64,000 nucleotides of DNA from NCBI RefSeq assembly GCF_014069875.1, contig NZ_CP059676.1:1302001-1366000 (forward strand). Direction: 5' to 3'. The position numbers were made by a program, and so were the translations under genes. Shown here one piece after another: positions 46,142 to 55,739 of the stretch. Position 1 is the first letter of the stretch, and each line of letters opens with the position of its first letter. The DNA comes from Flaviflexus equikiangi (GTDB lineage: Bacteria > Actinomycetota > Actinomycetes > Actinomycetales > Actinomycetaceae). Below the pieces are notes generated by a model, which worked only from the letters and a program-made list of their open reading frames with translations, was not told where the DNA came from and did not search any database.

Positions 46142-46746
46142 GAGCTGTCCTTCCCGAAGAATCGGCGGGGACGGCGGGGCGGAAGCGGCGTATCGGGCCC
46201 TCGCTCCGCGAGGCGTTCGATCGCTGTCGTGTCGATCTCGCCCGACCGTATCGCGCCCGCTACCTTTTCTGGATCCTTGTGGCCCAGGAGGAGATCTTCG
46301 AGGATGTCCTCCCCCGTTGCGACGATGAGACCCGCGGGCGTGTCGGATGCTGTGCCGTTCGAGTCGTAGACGAGTGCCGTGACGAGACCTGATACGCCCT
46401 CTTCGTGGCCGACGTCTTCGCCCAGTTCCGACGTGAGCAGGATGACTCCAGCCCGGGACAGTCTGGCCAGGGCTTTGGCCACGCCCTCGTGATCATCGGC
46501 CGACAGGGTTGGGGTGTCCGCTGCTGGTTCCTCGCTCTGCTCATCGTCAGCGGGCTTGGCGCTCCCGCCGAGAAGCTCGGAAATGTCCCAGTCGTCGAAG
46601 ACCGGCACGGGCAGATCGTGGACGACCATCGCGCCCTGCTTCGAGGGGACGATCCACACATCGAGGCCCTGGATCTTGCAGATCCCCGCAAGCACATCGG
46701 CCTTGGTGAACGGGGTGACGATGACGTACCGCTTCGAGGAGCTCAT
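46138..46746 (-). CDS. Unknown protein encoded between hisB and hisH
   Basis: I do not recognise this 202-residue protein. It begins [20 protein letters not shown] and has an alpha/beta-like N-terminal half, an acidic middle ([14 protein letters not shown]), a second globular part ([36 protein letters not shown]) and a basic proline-rich tail. No signal peptide or membrane helix. Four-base overlaps on both sides show it is a true member of the his operon. A His-pathway accessory role is possible but not shown. Confidence 0.8.
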   Translation of the reverse strand: MSSSKRYVIVTPFTKADVLAGICKIQGLDVWIVPSKQGAMVVHDLPVPVFDDWDISELLGGSAKPADDEQSEEPAADTPTLSADDHEGVAKALARLSRAGVILLTSELGEDVGHEEGVSGLVTALVYDSNGTASDTPAGLIVATGEDILEDLLLGHKDPEKVAGAIRSGEIDTTAIERLAERGPDTPLPPRRPRRFFGKDSS

Positions 46747-47339
46747 AAGGATCCCTTCGTGGAGGGTATGGCGGTGACGCGCGGGTCCGGCTCGACTGCG
46801 ATGCGGAGAGCTCGTGCCAATGCCTTGAACTGTGCCTCCACGATGTGGTGGGGGTCCCGCCCGCGAATCACGTCGACATGGAGACAGATACCGGCATGGA
46901 AGGCAATGGACTCGAACACGTGCCGTGTCATCGAGCCCGTGAAGTGTCCCCCGATGAGATGGTATTCCTGGCCGGCCGGCTCGCCATCGTGGACGAGGTA
47001 GGGGCGGCCGGAGATGTCGACGACCGCACGTGCGAGGGCCTCATCGAGGGGGACAGTGGCATCGCCGAAGCGGCGGATCCCGCGCTTATCCCCCAGTGCT
47101 TCCCGAAGCGCCTCCCCGAAACAGATCGCCGTGTCCTCCACGGTGTGGTGGACATCCACCTCGATATCCCCGCGTGCGTGCACGTCGAGGTTGATGAGGG
47201 AATGCCGGGACAGAGCCGTCAGCATATGGTCATAGAAGGGCACGCCCGTATCGATGCTCGATGTGCCGTCCCCATCGACATTCAGTGTCAGCGTGATCGT
47301 CGATTCGCTCGTCTCGCGGTGAATTGTTGCCGTTCTCAT
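46743..47339 (-). CDS. hisB: Imidazoleglycerol-phosphate dehydratase
   Basis: Mn-dependent dehydratase of 198 residues. It has [30 protein letters not shown] and the C-terminal [14 protein letters not shown], the His-rich metal repeats of IGPD. The ATG at 47339 overlaps the hisC TGA; longer open frame lies in hisC. It lacks the phosphatase half found in bifunctional enterobacterial HisB. Confidence 0.97.
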   Translation of the reverse strand: MRTATIHRETSESTITLTLNVDGDGTSSIDTGVPFYDHMLTALSRHSLINLDVHARGDIEVDVHHTVEDTAICFGEALREALGDKRGIRRFGDATVPLDEALARAVVDISGRPYLVHDGEPAGQEYHLIGGHFTGSMTRHVFESIAFHAGICLHVDVIRGRDPHHIVEAQFKALARALRIAVEPDPRVTAIPSTKGSL

Positions 47340-48445
47340 TCCATTGCCTCTTCCAGTGCCGAGAAGAATGCGTCGTTCTCCTCGGGTGTTCCGACCGATA
47401 CTCGCAGCCAGCCTTCGGGACCGACCTCTCGGATAAGGATGCCTCGGCGGAGAAGGTGGGCGAATATCGCGTGCCTGTCCGGGAAGGTCCCGAACATGAC
47501 GAAGTTCGCGTCGGTTGGTGCTGTCGCTAAGCCTAACGAATTCAACCGCTCGACCATACTGTCGCGGCTGCGGCGAAGCCCCGCGACTTGGGACAGCTGA
47601 CTGTCCGCATGGCGGAGGGCGGCCCGTGCCGCCGCCTGGGTGATGGCAGACAGGTGATAGGGCAGGCGGACGATCCGAAGCTGATCGATGACGTCCCGCG
47701 CCGCGCCGAGATAGCCCAGACGCAGCCCTGCCGCCCCGAACGCCTTCGACATGGTCCGAGACACCGCGAGATTGTCGTAGTCCGACAGAAGTTCGAAAGC
47801 TGATGGGACGCCCTCCCGACGGAACTCGCCATACGCTTCGTCGACGACGACGAGAGCATCCGTCCCCGGAGCATCTTCTGGGCCCTGCCCGCGGGCGGCC
47901 TCGAGCACCGTGCGGAGCTCGGCTTCGCGCAGCGCAGTCCCCGTCGGATTGTTGGGGCTGGCGAGCAGGATCACGGCTGGGCGGATCTTGGCGATGTCGG
48001 CTGGGATAGCGTCGAGATCGAGGGAGAAGTCCGCCCGGCGGGGCAGCTCGTGCCATGTCGAGTTCGTGTCTCGAGCATATTCGCTATACATCGAATACGT
48101 CGGCGCGAACGACATGACGGACCGCCCGGGACCCGCGAAGGCGAGGAGGAGATGCAGCATGACTTCGTTCGAGCCGTTCGCCGCCCAGATCTGCTCGGGA
48201 CGAAGAGCGACTCCGGCTTCACCTGCGACGTAGCGGGCAAGATCCTCCCGCAGGGCCAGGAAGTCTCGGTCCGGGTAGCGGTTGAGGTTCGTCGCGGCCT
48301 CAGCGACAGCCTCCGCAATATCGGCGATCATGGCCGGGCTGGGCGGGTACGGGTTCTCGTTGACGTTCAACGTCACGGGAACATCCAGCTGGGGTGCACC
48401 GTAGGGCTCGAAGCCGGCCAATGCCGGGCGGAATGGAATACTCAC
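47336..48445 (-). CDS. hisC: Histidinol-phosphate aminotransferase
   Basis: PLP enzyme of class I/II fold, 369 residues. It has [33 protein letters not shown] and [17 protein letters not shown] with the Schiff-base Lys. It starts with GTG at 48445. TAGACT lies six bases upstream with no ribosome binding site, so it is probably leaderless and first in the operon. hisD lies separately at 50985-52286. Confidence 0.96.
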   Translation of the reverse strand: MSIPFRPALAGFEPYGAPQLDVPVTLNVNENPYPPSPAMIADIAEAVAEAATNLNRYPDRDFLALREDLARYVAGEAGVALRPEQIWAANGSNEVMLHLLLAFAGPGRSVMSFAPTYSMYSEYARDTNSTWHELPRRADFSLDLDAIPADIAKIRPAVILLASPNNPTGTALREAELRTVLEAARGQGPEDAPGTDALVVVDEAYGEFRREGVPSAFELLSDYDNLAVSRTMSKAFGAAGLRLGYLGAARDVIDQLRIVRLPYHLSAITQAAARAALRHADSQLSQVAGLRRSRDSMVERLNSLGLATAPTDANFVMFGTFPDRHAIFAHLLRRGILIREVGPEGWLRVSVGTPEENDAFFSALEEAME

Positions 48446-48451
48446 CAGGCC

Positions 48452-48457
48452 AGTCTA
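48452..48457 (-). promoter_or_regulatory. Candidate -10 of the hisC operon (leaderless)
   Basis: TAGACT on the minus strand ends six bases before the hisC GTG. No -35 stands out. Six bases is the usual distance from the -10 to the first transcribed base, so the GTG would be at the 5' end. Confidence 0.45.
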
Positions 48458-48492
48458 CGAAACCTCGGGGCGCCTCGGCACTCCCGTCCATC

Positions 48493-49347
48493 TCACCGCG
48501 CGACGAGAACCGCGGGCGCGTGGTGGAGGACGGCCAGCGCAACCGAGCCGAGCGTCTTCTCCTCGGGGCCGCGGCCGTTGGGCGCGACGACGACGAGCCG
48601 CGAGATTCGCGACGCGTCGATCAGGCAGTCGGTCGCATGCGCTTGGATGTGGACGAACGTGGCGTGCACGTCGGGATGGTTCGCGCAGACCTCCGTGAAC
48701 AGTGCCTCGCTGTCTCGGACGGAGGCCGCGATGTCTCGGCGCAGGCTCTCCTTATGGTCGCCCTCCGGCATATTGCACAGTCCAGCCGCAGAGTGCTGAT
48801 GTGCCCGGAGCGCCCGGAGGGACGTGCCTTCGGCGCGTGCCGCTCCCATCGCGAGATCGAGCGTGCGCCTGGCGGGCCCCTCGGGGGCGAGGCCAACCGT
48901 GACCGGACCGTCGGGGTTGTACTCTCCCGCTCTCACGACATAGACCGGCGAGTCAGCATAGGTTGCCACCTTCGTCGCCACTGAGCCGACGAGCATGCGA
49001 TGAACGGCGCCCTGGCCGCGTGCACCGACGACAACGGCTGACGCGTAGCGGCTGGCACGGACGAGAACCGTGGCCGCGTCGCCGACGCTCCACTCGGTCT
49101 CGATGTCGATATCGCCGAATCGGTCCCTGATTGCGTCGCGAGAATCTCGCAGGATCGTTTCGAGCCTCTCGATCTCATCCGAGGTCGGTTCGGGATCGAA
49201 GGCGGTCATCGCGAAGAGGGGCGAATGGGCCGTCACGATACGGAGCGGACGTGAGTACATCCGCGCGATCCGCGCGGCTTCGAGTACAGCGTATCGTGCG
49301 CGGATCGAGCCATCCGTGCCAACAATAATTGGTCGATCATCTGCCAC
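48493..49347 (-). CDS. Tandem universal stress protein
   Basis: Two UspA domains in 284 residues. The first begins RPIIVGTDGSIRARYAVLEA and has the ATP-type motif VVVGARGQGAVHRMLVGSVA; the second begins PVTVGLAPEGPARRTLDLA and keeps a divergent VVVAPNGRGPEEKTLGSVAL. The second first-strand Asp is lost (GLAPEG), so only the first domain may bind ATP. GTG 49347 has AAGGTGG five bases upstream; GTG 49356 is an alternative. Divergent from the next gene. Confidence 0.88.
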   Translation of the reverse strand: MADDRPIIVGTDGSIRARYAVLEAARIARMYSRPLRIVTAHSPLFAMTAFDPEPTSDEIERLETILRDSRDAIRDRFGDIDIETEWSVGDAATVLVRASRYASAVVVGARGQGAVHRMLVGSVATKVATYADSPVYVVRAGEYNPDGPVTVGLAPEGPARRTLDLAMGAARAEGTSLRALRAHQHSAAGLCNMPEGDHKESLRRDIAASVRDSEALFTEVCANHPDVHATFVHIQAHATDCLIDASRISRLVVVAPNGRGPEEKTLGSVALAVLHHAPAVLVAR

Positions 49348-49422
49348 GCGCTCCACCTTAGCCCATGTCGGCTCCCGATTCCGAGACCGATTTCTGGCGG
49401 GACCGCCTGGCAAGATCGAAGC

Positions 49423-50343
49423 ATGCCAGAGTTCGAGCTCCTGCCCCAGCGATTATCCGCCATCATGTCGGCGATCGAGAGCGCCCCTGGCCCCGTCCAG
49501 GTCGTCGTACCGGATGCTGGCGGTGCAGAGAGTGTCATCGCCGCCGCGCAGGCATGCGGTGTTCCGCTGTCCGATGCTCGGGGAGCACATCGGGAGCGGG
49601 CGGTGCACGAGGTCTCCTCCGGCCTGTCCCGCGGATACGTGACGACGTCGGAGTGGTCCTTTCCCGACGCGGGCACCGTTCTCACGCTCGGAGATGTTCT
49701 GCCTGGCCGCGACCGAGCCCGGGAGGCACGTATCGGAGCCCTCCTGCACGAGCGCTGGCGTGCGGGCGTAGATCTGCCCGCGCTCGGCGCGTGGCCGTCG
49801 GGGTCGCGGCTGCCCTCGGCCTCCCGCCTTCTGCCGGGCAAGGCCCTGGCAGACAGGAGGGATATCGGGCTTGGGGAGGATGTGGCGGCGTGTGTTGACG
49901 GGCGGGATGGAAGCTTCCCCCTGGCGTTGCGCACACCGTGCGCCGATTTCTTCTCCGCCTGGCAGCAGGTGAGGGGCCGCACTCGTGTCGAGGCGGTCGT
50001 GACCGCCCCACATCCCTCACATCCGGTCATGACGGCTCACCTCGCGGTGGGGATCGCCGCGATCCTGTCCGCCCGTTATGCGGGAGAGCTGGCGGGCAAT
50101 GTGCCGCCGCCGGGAGCTGAGGAGCCGGGTGAGAGGGTGCGGCGGTTGGCCGGCCAGTTACGTCTCAATCCGGCTCTCGTCGACGTCAGCCAGGTTGCCG
50201 GTCGGCACGTGCTCCTCGTGGGGTTGAGCTGGGCGGAGGGCTGGACGATGACAGTCTCGGGTCAGCTGCTCCTCAGTGCGGGTGCGCGGTCGGTGCGGCC
50301 CTTCACTCTGAGTAGTGATAGTCGACGAGCACGCCGTCGATGA
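49423..50343 (+). CDS. Orphan protein with a degenerate phosphoribosyltransferase-like C terminus
   Basis: A 306-residue protein with no clear full-length family. The last 60 residues (GRHVLLVGLSWAEGWTMTVS, then LLLSAGARSVRPFTL) resemble the C-terminal PRTase-like unit of actinobacterial RecQ-type helicases, where the PRPP loop reads roughly VLLVDDxxxTGWTMT. Here the two acidic residues of that loop are absent, so catalysis is doubtful. An earlier match of the same kind is HPSHPVMTAHLAVGIA. No helicase domain is present. CAAGAT lies six bases before the ATG. Its 3' end overlaps the convergent next gene by 41 bases. Confidence 0.65.
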   Translation: MPEFELLPQRLSAIMSAIESAPGPVQVVVPDAGGAESVIAAAQACGVPLSDARGAHRERAVHEVSSGLSRGYVTTSEWSFPDAGTVLTLGDVLPGRDRAREARIGALLHERWRAGVDLPALGAWPSGSRLPSASRLLPGKALADRRDIGLGEDVAACVDGRDGSFPLALRTPCADFFSAWQQVRGRTRVEAVVTAPHPSHPVMTAHLAVGIAAILSARYAGELAGNVPPPGAEEPGERVRRLAGQLRLNPALVDVSQVAGRHVLLVGLSWAEGWTMTVSGQLLLSAGARSVRPFTLSSDSRRARRR

Positions 50344-50881
50344 CAGTCCCGTACAGAGTCGGCCCCATATCCGCCGCGTAGCGCGATGAGGTGAGAATGA
50401 CGAGGCCGGTTCGGGAGTCGTCGAGTTCTGCCGCATAGTAGGAGGGCGTGCCGAAGTCCGCGACGAACCTGTAGGCGGCCCTGCTGGCATCGCTGTCGCC
50501 CGGCATGAGGCGCACGTCGGCATCGACCGCGTAGTCGTCGAGGAGATCGATGATGCCGCCCGACTTGGCGGGGCTGGAGACCCAGACGGTGACGTTGCCG
50601 TCGAGAACGCTGTAGCCCTCGTAGATGGCGGAGAAGCGCTCGCTCACATCGACGAGGCCGTGCTCGCGGTTGTCCTCTCCCAGATACCAGAGGTAGGCCT
50701 CGTCCCACGTCATGTCGAACATGTCCTCGTAGGTCGAGATGTGGGCCTCGAGGGAGTCGGAGACGTCCGACCGGGCCACAACCTCCGTCCCAAAGTGAAC
50801 ATCGTCAACATAGGCCGGTTGGACCGAATCGCTGCCCCCGCCGATAGCGGTCAGAGAAGCAATCAGTAAACCAGTCAGCAC
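50303..50881 (-). CDS. Putative secreted protein of unknown function
   Basis: A 192-residue product with a short hydrophobic N terminus (MLTGLLIASLTAIGGG) like a signal peptide, followed by an acidic soluble domain rich in Asp and Tyr (DMFDMTWDEAYLWYLGEDN, ADMGPTLYGTVIDGVLVDYH). I recognise no family. No Shine-Dalgarno is obvious. The convergent 41-base overlap with the plus-strand gene is unusual but tolerable. It could be a spurious frame, though its composition is protein-like. Confidence 0.5.
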   Translation of the reverse strand: MLTGLLIASLTAIGGGSDSVQPAYVDDVHFGTEVVARSDVSDSLEAHISTYEDMFDMTWDEAYLWYLGEDNREHGLVDVSERFSAIYEGYSVLDGNVTVWVSSPAKSGGIIDLLDDYAVDADVRLMPGDSDASRAAYRFVADFGTPSYYAAELDDSRTGLVILTSSRYAADMGPTLYGTVIDGVLVDYHYSE

Positions 50882-50984
50882 ACAGTCTCCATACGTCGAA
50901 CGTTCACACGGTCCGGAGAGACTTTATCAATCCCCACTGGGGGAAGGTCCAGCCGTGCGACTCTTTGTTATGAGCTTGCAACCA

Positions 50985-52286
50985 TCACTGTTGTGTTCGT
51001 CTCACCGTGAGCGCATGACCGTGCGCGGGAAGATCCTCTGCGTCCGCGAACGTCACGAGAGGCTCCGTCAACGTTTCGAGGGCCTGCCGGGAGTAATCGA
51101 TCTGCTGCACGGACTTGAGGAAGGCATGCACGTTGAGTCCCGAACTGTATCGTGCCGTGCCGCCGGTGGGGAGGACATGATTCGAGCCCGCTAGGTAATC
51201 TCCTGCCGGTACCGGAGTGTAGGGACCGACGAAGATCGCTCCCGCGTTCGTCACGCGCCGCGCAACGCTGTCAGCGTCGGCAGTCTGGATCTCCAAGTGC
51301 TCCGCGCCGTAGGCGTTGATGACCGCAAGACCATCGTCGATCGAGGAGACGAGCACGGTGCCGGACTGCGGACCCGTCAAAGCCACATGGACGCGTTCCG
51401 CATGCTTCGTCGCGGCGGCCTGTCGCACAAGCTCGTCGTCGACCGCGTCAGCGAGCGCGGCGGACGTGGTGACGAGAACTGACGCGGCGGCGGGATCGTG
51501 CTCTGCCTGCGACAGCAGGTCGGCGGCCACGTAGCGCGGATCGGCAGTATCGTCGGCAAGGATCGCGATCTCGGTGGTTCCCGCTTCGGAGTCGATCCCG
51601 ACAGTGCCGAGGACGAGACGTTTCGCGGCGGCCACGTAAATGTTCCCCGGCCCGGTGATGACATCGACCGGCTCGCACTCCCCCGCACCGTAGGCGAACA
51701 TGGCGATGGCACCGGCACCGCCCGCGGCATAGACTTCGTCGATTCCGAGGAGGGCGCAGGCGGCGAGAATCGTCGGATGTGGGAGGCCGCCGAATTCGGC
51801 CTGGGCGGGCGAGGTCAGGGCGATCGAGCCGACTCCGGCCACCTGTGCGCAGACGGCGTTCATGACGACCGAGGACGGATAGACGGCGAGACCGCCCGGC
51901 ACGTAGAGCCCGACGCGCTGCATGGGGATCCAGCGCTGGGTGACGGTGCCGCCGGGAACGATCTCGACGGTCCTCTCCTCCGGCATCTGCATCTCATGCC
52001 CGATGCGGACGTGGGCGATGGCGAGCTCGATGGCGGACACGAGCTCCGGGTCGAGGCTTGCGAGCGCTTCCTCACACGCATGTGCCGGCACTCGGATCGA
52101 CGTGGGGCGAACCCCGTCGAACCTCTCGGCCTGGTCCATGAGGGCGTCCACTCCGCGCTCGCGCACGTCTGCGACGAGCGGCTTCACTGCCGCGAGCGCG
52201 GCATCGATGTCGATCGCGGCGCGGGGGAGGGATTCTGCAAGGGCTGCGGCGGTGACACCGCTGCGGAGATCGAGTCGAGAAAGCAT
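50985..52286 (-). CDS. hisD: Histidinol dehydrogenase
   Basis: Zinc enzyme for the last two histidine steps, 433 residues. It has the signature [32 protein letters not shown] and [16 protein letters not shown] with the zinc and catalytic His residues. It lies nine bases after uppS, away from the other his genes. AGGA seven bases before the ATG is a possible ribosome binding site, and TAGGAT overlapping the uppS stop is an alternative -10. Confidence 0.97.
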   Translation of the reverse strand: MLSRLDLRSGVTAAALAESLPRAAIDIDAALAAVKPLVADVRERGVDALMDQAERFDGVRPTSIRVPAHACEEALASLDPELVSAIELAIAHVRIGHEMQMPEERTVEIVPGGTVTQRWIPMQRVGLYVPGGLAVYPSSVVMNAVCAQVAGVGSIALTSPAQAEFGGLPHPTILAACALLGIDEVYAAGGAGAIAMFAYGAGECEPVDVITGPGNIYVAAAKRLVLGTVGIDSEAGTTEIAILADDTADPRYVAADLLSQAEHDPAAASVLVTTSAALADAVDDELVRQAAATKHAERVHVALTGPQSGTVLVSSIDDGLAVINAYGAEHLEIQTADADSVARRVTNAGAIFVGPYTPVPAGDYLAGSNHVLPTGGTARYSSGLNVHAFLKSVQQIDYSRQALETLTEPLVTFADAEDLPAHGHALTVRRTQQ

Positions 52287-52295
52287 GGGACTATC

Positions 52296-53078
52296 CTATT
52301 CTCCCGCGGGCTGCAGGGACGCATTGTCCACGGCCCCGCCCCAGCGGCGGTTCCTGCGGGCGTACGTGTCGATCGCGTCCCACAGGTCGCGCCTGTCCAC
52401 GTCCGGCCAGGGCTTGTCGGTGACGACGATCTCGGCGTAGGCGGATTGCCACAGGAGGAAGTTCGACAGCCGCAGTTCTCCGCCGGTCCGCCAGAACAGG
52501 TCCACATCGGTCATGGGCTGGTGGAGGTAGGAGGCGAACACGTCATCGGTGACGCGGTTCGGCTTGAGAGTACCGTTCGCAACATCGCGCGCGAGTGCAG
52601 CCGCTGCGTCGACGATCTCGGCCCGCCCGCCATAGTTGACACACATATTCACCGTCATCGCCGTGTTGTTCTTCGTGAGCTCCTCGGCGATCTCGAGCTC
52701 TTTGATGACGGAGCCCCACAGCCGGGGCTTGCGTCCGGACCATCGAACTCGGACACCCCACTCGTGCAGCGTGTCGCGTTGGCGGTGGATGACGTCCCGA
52801 TTGAACCCCATGAGGAACCTGACCTCGGCGGGACTGCGGGACCAGTTCTCGGTCGAGAACGCGTAGGCGGAGAGCTCCTTGACGCCGATCTCGAGGGCTC
52901 CCGCGATGATATCGAGGAGAACGGGTTCGCCCTTCTTGTGGCCCTCGGTGCGCGGCAGGCCGCGAGCATTGGCCCACCGCCCGTTCCCGTCCATGACGAT
53001 CGCGACATGTCCGGGGATCATGTCGGCGGGAATCTGAGGAGGTGTGGCGCCCGGGAGCGGTGTCGGCGGGGTTGGCAT
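52296..53078 (-). CDS. uppS: Isoprenyl (undecaprenyl/decaprenyl) diphosphate synthase
   Basis: Cis-prenyltransferase making the polyprenyl carrier for wall synthesis, 260 residues. It has [20 protein letters not shown] (catalytic Asp), [12 protein letters not shown], and [20 protein letters not shown]. The ATG at 53078 lies seven bases after the recO stop, with AGGA between. Chain length cannot be told from the motifs. Confidence 0.95.
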   Translation of the reverse strand: MPTPPTPLPGATPPQIPADMIPGHVAIVMDGNGRWANARGLPRTEGHKKGEPVLLDIIAGALEIGVKELSAYAFSTENWSRSPAEVRFLMGFNRDVIHRQRDTLHEWGVRVRWSGRKPRLWGSVIKELEIAEELTKNNTAMTVNMCVNYGGRAEIVDAAAALARDVANGTLKPNRVTDDVFASYLHQPMTDVDLFWRTGGELRLSNFLLWQSAYAEIVVTDKPWPDVDRRDLWDAIDTYARRNRRWGGAVDNASLQPAGE

Positions 53079-53085
53079 AGTGATC

Positions 53086-53808
53086 CTAGAGCAGTGAGAG
53101 GGACTTGATGCGGTGTTCGAGATGCCATTGAGCATGCGCGACGGCAAGAGATTTCGCCTGGTCGCGGACGTGGGGAGGCTCCTCGTCGGCGCCGTCCCAC
53201 TCCCCTGCCATGAGGGACCCGAGGAGGAGGACGCTCTCCCGGCTGGGCGCTGCTGCACCCGGGGGCCGGCAGGCGAGGCAGACGGTGCCGCCTGCCGGGA
53301 TGGAGAACGAGTCATGCGGGCCGATCGCGCCGCATGAGGCGCAGTCGCGCGTCGAGAGTTCGAAGCCTGCCAGGCCGAGGGCGCGGAGCAGGTAGGCGGT
53401 GACGATGAGCTCGGGACGGTGATCGTTGTTCGCGATCGAGTGGAGTGCTCCGTGGAGGAGCAGATACTGCTGGACGTCGGACTCCCCCTCGTCCCACGCG
53501 AGCCTGTCAGCGGTTTCGAGCAGCACGGTGGCTCCCGTGTAGCGCTCGTAATCCTCGACGATCTCCTGCCCGTAGGCATGGACTGATTCCACCTGCGTCA
53601 CGATATCGAGGGTGCGACCCCGATAGAACTGGGCATCGACGTGGGAGAACGGCTCGAGGCGTGCGCCGAACCGTGACGTGGTTCGGCGCACGCCTTTCGC
53701 CACGGCACGGACTTTGCCGTGCTGTCGCGTCAGGAGGGTAATGATCCTGTCTGCCTCCCCAAGCTTGTGGGTGCGCAGGACGATCCCCTGGTCGCGGTAG
53801 AGTTTCAC
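53086..53808 (-). CDS. recO: DNA repair protein RecO
   Basis: RecF-pathway mediator of 240 residues: an N-terminal OB fold ([20 protein letters not shown]) and a C-terminal helical domain with a zinc site (CASCG and CLACR). The GTG at 53808 is preceded by TATGATGGTGGG; TATGAT ends six bases before it, so the mRNA may be leaderless. It is followed by uppS and hisD. Confidence 0.95.
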   Translation of the reverse strand: MKLYRDQGIVLRTHKLGEADRIITLLTRQHGKVRAVAKGVRRTTSRFGARLEPFSHVDAQFYRGRTLDIVTQVESVHAYGQEIVEDYERYTGATVLLETADRLAWDEGESDVQQYLLLHGALHSIANNDHRPELIVTAYLLRALGLAGFELSTRDCASCGAIGPHDSFSIPAGGTVCLACRPPGAAAPSRESVLLLGSLMAGEWDGADEEPPHVRDQAKSLAVAHAQWHLEHRIKSLSLL

Positions 53809-53814
53809 CCCACC

Positions 53815-53820
53815 ATCATA
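53815..53820 (-). promoter_or_regulatory. Candidate -10 of recO (leaderless)
   Basis: TATGAT on the minus strand is one base off the consensus TATAAT and ends six bases before the recO GTG, in the 34-base gap after leuA. The -35 match is weak. Confidence 0.5.
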
Positions 53821-53842
53821 TTCCCACCGCTCGGGACTGTGC

Positions 53843-55585
53843 CTAGCGGCGGGTCCTGTTGAGTGCCGAGATGATCGCCTTGAACGAAGCGTTGATCGTC
53901 GAGGGGTCGATTCCGACGCCCCAGAGGATCTTGTCGTCGATATCGGCCTCCACGTAGGCGGCTGCCGTCGCGTCGCCGCCCTCGGACAGTGCGTGCTCCG
54001 TGTAGTCGAGGATGTGGATCCTGTGGCCGAGCTGTTCGATCGCGGCGACAAAGGCATCGATGGGGCCGTTGCCCGACGTGGAGATCACGCGGTCTTCCCC
54101 GCCCACCGAGATCGTCACGGTCAGCTGGGATGCGGACCCTTCACCGGTCGAGATGTTCATGCCCTTGAGCGCATACTGCCCCCACGGTTCGAGCCCTGCG
54201 ACCTCGGAGGCCGGCAGGTATTCGTCAGCGAAGATGTACCACAGTTCGTCCGCCGTGACCTCTCCGCCGCTCTCGTCCGTGTGATCCTTGACGATCTGTG
54301 AGAGTTCGATCTGCAGGCGGCGCGGCAGGTCCATATTGCGCGTCGTCGAGAGCAGATAGGCGACGCCGCCCTTGCCGGACTGGGAGTTGACCCGGACAAC
54401 AGCTTCGTAGGACCGGCCGAGATCGGCGGGATCGATGGGCAGGTAGGGCAGATCCCACGTGTCGTCACCGGTCTGGGCGATCTTCTTGCGGCGTGCCTCG
54501 AAGCCCTTCTTGATCGCGTCCTGATGCGATCCGGAGAACGACGTGTAGACGAGATCACCCACGTACGGCATCCGTGCCGGTACCTCCATGCGGGTGCAGT
54601 ACTCGACGACGGAGCGGACTTCGTCGATGCGGGAGAAGTCGATCTGCGGGTCGATGCCCTGGGTGTAGAGATTGAGGCCGACGGTGACGAGATCGACGTT
54701 GCCGGTCCGCTCCCCCTGCCCGAACAGGCATCCCTCGATCCTGTCGGCGCCGGCCAGCATGGCGAGCTCCGATGTTGCGACGCCGGTGCCCCGATCGTTG
54801 TGGTTGTGCGCCGAGAGGACGATGAACTCGCGCCGCGACAGGTTCCTGCTCATCCACTCGATCTGGTCCGCGTACACGTTCGGTGTGGAGCGTTCGACCG
54901 TGGACGGCAGGTTGAGGATGATCTCCCTCTCCTCCGAGGGCTGCCACACGTCCATGACCGCCTCGCACACCTCGAGGGCGAAATCGAGTTCCGTGTCGAC
55001 GAAGATCTCCGGCGAATACTGGTAGCCGACGATCATGTCATCGCCGAGGGTCTTCTCCATGTAGTCGACGACATCCTGCGTGCCCGCGATAGCAAGCTGT
55101 TTCGTCGCTTCCTTGTCGTTGCGGAACACGACGTTGCGGAAGACGGGAGCGGTCGCGTTGTACAGGTGCACGGTTGCTCGGGGGAATCCCTCGAGGGAAT
55201 CGATCGTGCGGTGGATGAGGTCGGTGCGCGCCTGCGTCAGAACCGACACGGTGACGTCCTCGGGGACGGCGTCGTCATCGACGAGGGATCGTACGAAGTC
55301 CCAGTCGGTGCGCGAGGCGGCGGGGAAGCCGATCTCGATCTCCTTGTAACCCATCGTCACCAGAAGATCGAACATGGCGCGCTTGCGAGCCGGATCCATG
55401 GGTTCAATGAGTGCCTGGTTGCCGTCCCTCAAGTCGGTCGACAACCATCGCGGGGCTTTGACGATGCGGTTGTCTGGCCACTGGCGGTCAGGCAGGGAGA
55501 CGGGGTTCGTGTCGAGGAAGGGCCTGTACTTCGTGTACGGCATCGTCGACGGCTGCTGCTGATTGTGGGGTCCGGAGGTTTTCAC
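53843..55585 (-). CDS. leuA: 2-isopropylmalate synthase
   Basis: First committed enzyme of leucine synthesis, 580 residues. The HMGL-like catalytic barrel has STDLRDGNQALIEPM and VLSAHNHNDRGTGVATSELA (metal His pair); a C-terminal LeuA regulatory domain follows (about 440-580) for leucine inhibition. This is the long LeuA2 form common in actinobacteria. It starts with GTG at 55585 with AGGA upstream; ATG 14 codons later is an alternative. A leader peptide and hairpin lie upstream. Confidence 0.96.
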   Translation of the reverse strand: MKTSGPHNQQQPSTMPYTKYRPFLDTNPVSLPDRQWPDNRIVKAPRWLSTDLRDGNQALIEPMDPARKRAMFDLLVTMGYKEIEIGFPAASRTDWDFVRSLVDDDAVPEDVTVSVLTQARTDLIHRTIDSLEGFPRATVHLYNATAPVFRNVVFRNDKEATKQLAIAGTQDVVDYMEKTLGDDMIVGYQYSPEIFVDTELDFALEVCEAVMDVWQPSEEREIILNLPSTVERSTPNVYADQIEWMSRNLSRREFIVLSAHNHNDRGTGVATSELAMLAGADRIEGCLFGQGERTGNVDLVTVGLNLYTQGIDPQIDFSRIDEVRSVVEYCTRMEVPARMPYVGDLVYTSFSGSHQDAIKKGFEARRKKIAQTGDDTWDLPYLPIDPADLGRSYEAVVRVNSQSGKGGVAYLLSTTRNMDLPRRLQIELSQIVKDHTDESGGEVTADELWYIFADEYLPASEVAGLEPWGQYALKGMNISTGEGSASQLTVTISVGGEDRVISTSGNGPIDAFVAAIEQLGHRIHILDYTEHALSEGGDATAAAYVEADIDDKILWGVGIDPSTINASFKAIISALNRTRR

Positions 55586-55613
55586 TGCTTATCCTGCTTC
55601 GCTATGGTTCCTG

Positions 55614-55650
55614 GACCGGCGCGCCGTAACTCCGCGGTGAGGGGCCGGTC
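55614..55650 (-). promoter_or_regulatory. leuA attenuator-type hairpin
   Basis: On the mRNA GACCGGC (55650-55644) pairs with GCCGGTC (55620-55614) across 23 bases, starting four bases after the leader-peptide stop. No T run follows, so control may be by Rho or by translation. Alternative pairing with the GGCGAGGCC of the leader coding part is possible. Confidence 0.55.
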
Positions 55651-55653
55651 GGA

Positions 55654-55692
55654 TCAGGCCTCGCCGCGGCGACTAAGCAGGAGGTTACGCAC
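55654..55692 (-). CDS. leuA leader peptide (Leu attenuation)
   Basis: A 12-residue frame, MRNLLLSRRGEA, begins with GTG at 55692 and ends in TGA 68 bases before leuA. Codons 4-6 are CTC CTG CTT, three Leu in a row, as expected for a peptide that senses charged tRNA-Leu. TACACT ends six bases before the GTG, so the peptide frame starts at the likely 5' end of the mRNA. Leucine attenuators of this kind are known before actinobacterial leuA genes. Confidence 0.75.
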   Translation of the reverse strand: MRNLLLSRRGEA

Positions 55693-55698
55693 AGGGCC

Positions 55699-55704
55699 AG
55701 TGTA
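55699..55704 (-). promoter_or_regulatory. Candidate -10 of leuA leader
   Basis: TACACT on the minus strand fits TAnnnT and ends six bases before the leader GTG. AGGGC and GCCCT flank it as a small inverted repeat. Confidence 0.5.
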
Positions 55705-55739
55705 CGCCCTCCCCGCAAAAATCTCGCCCCTGTCCATAT

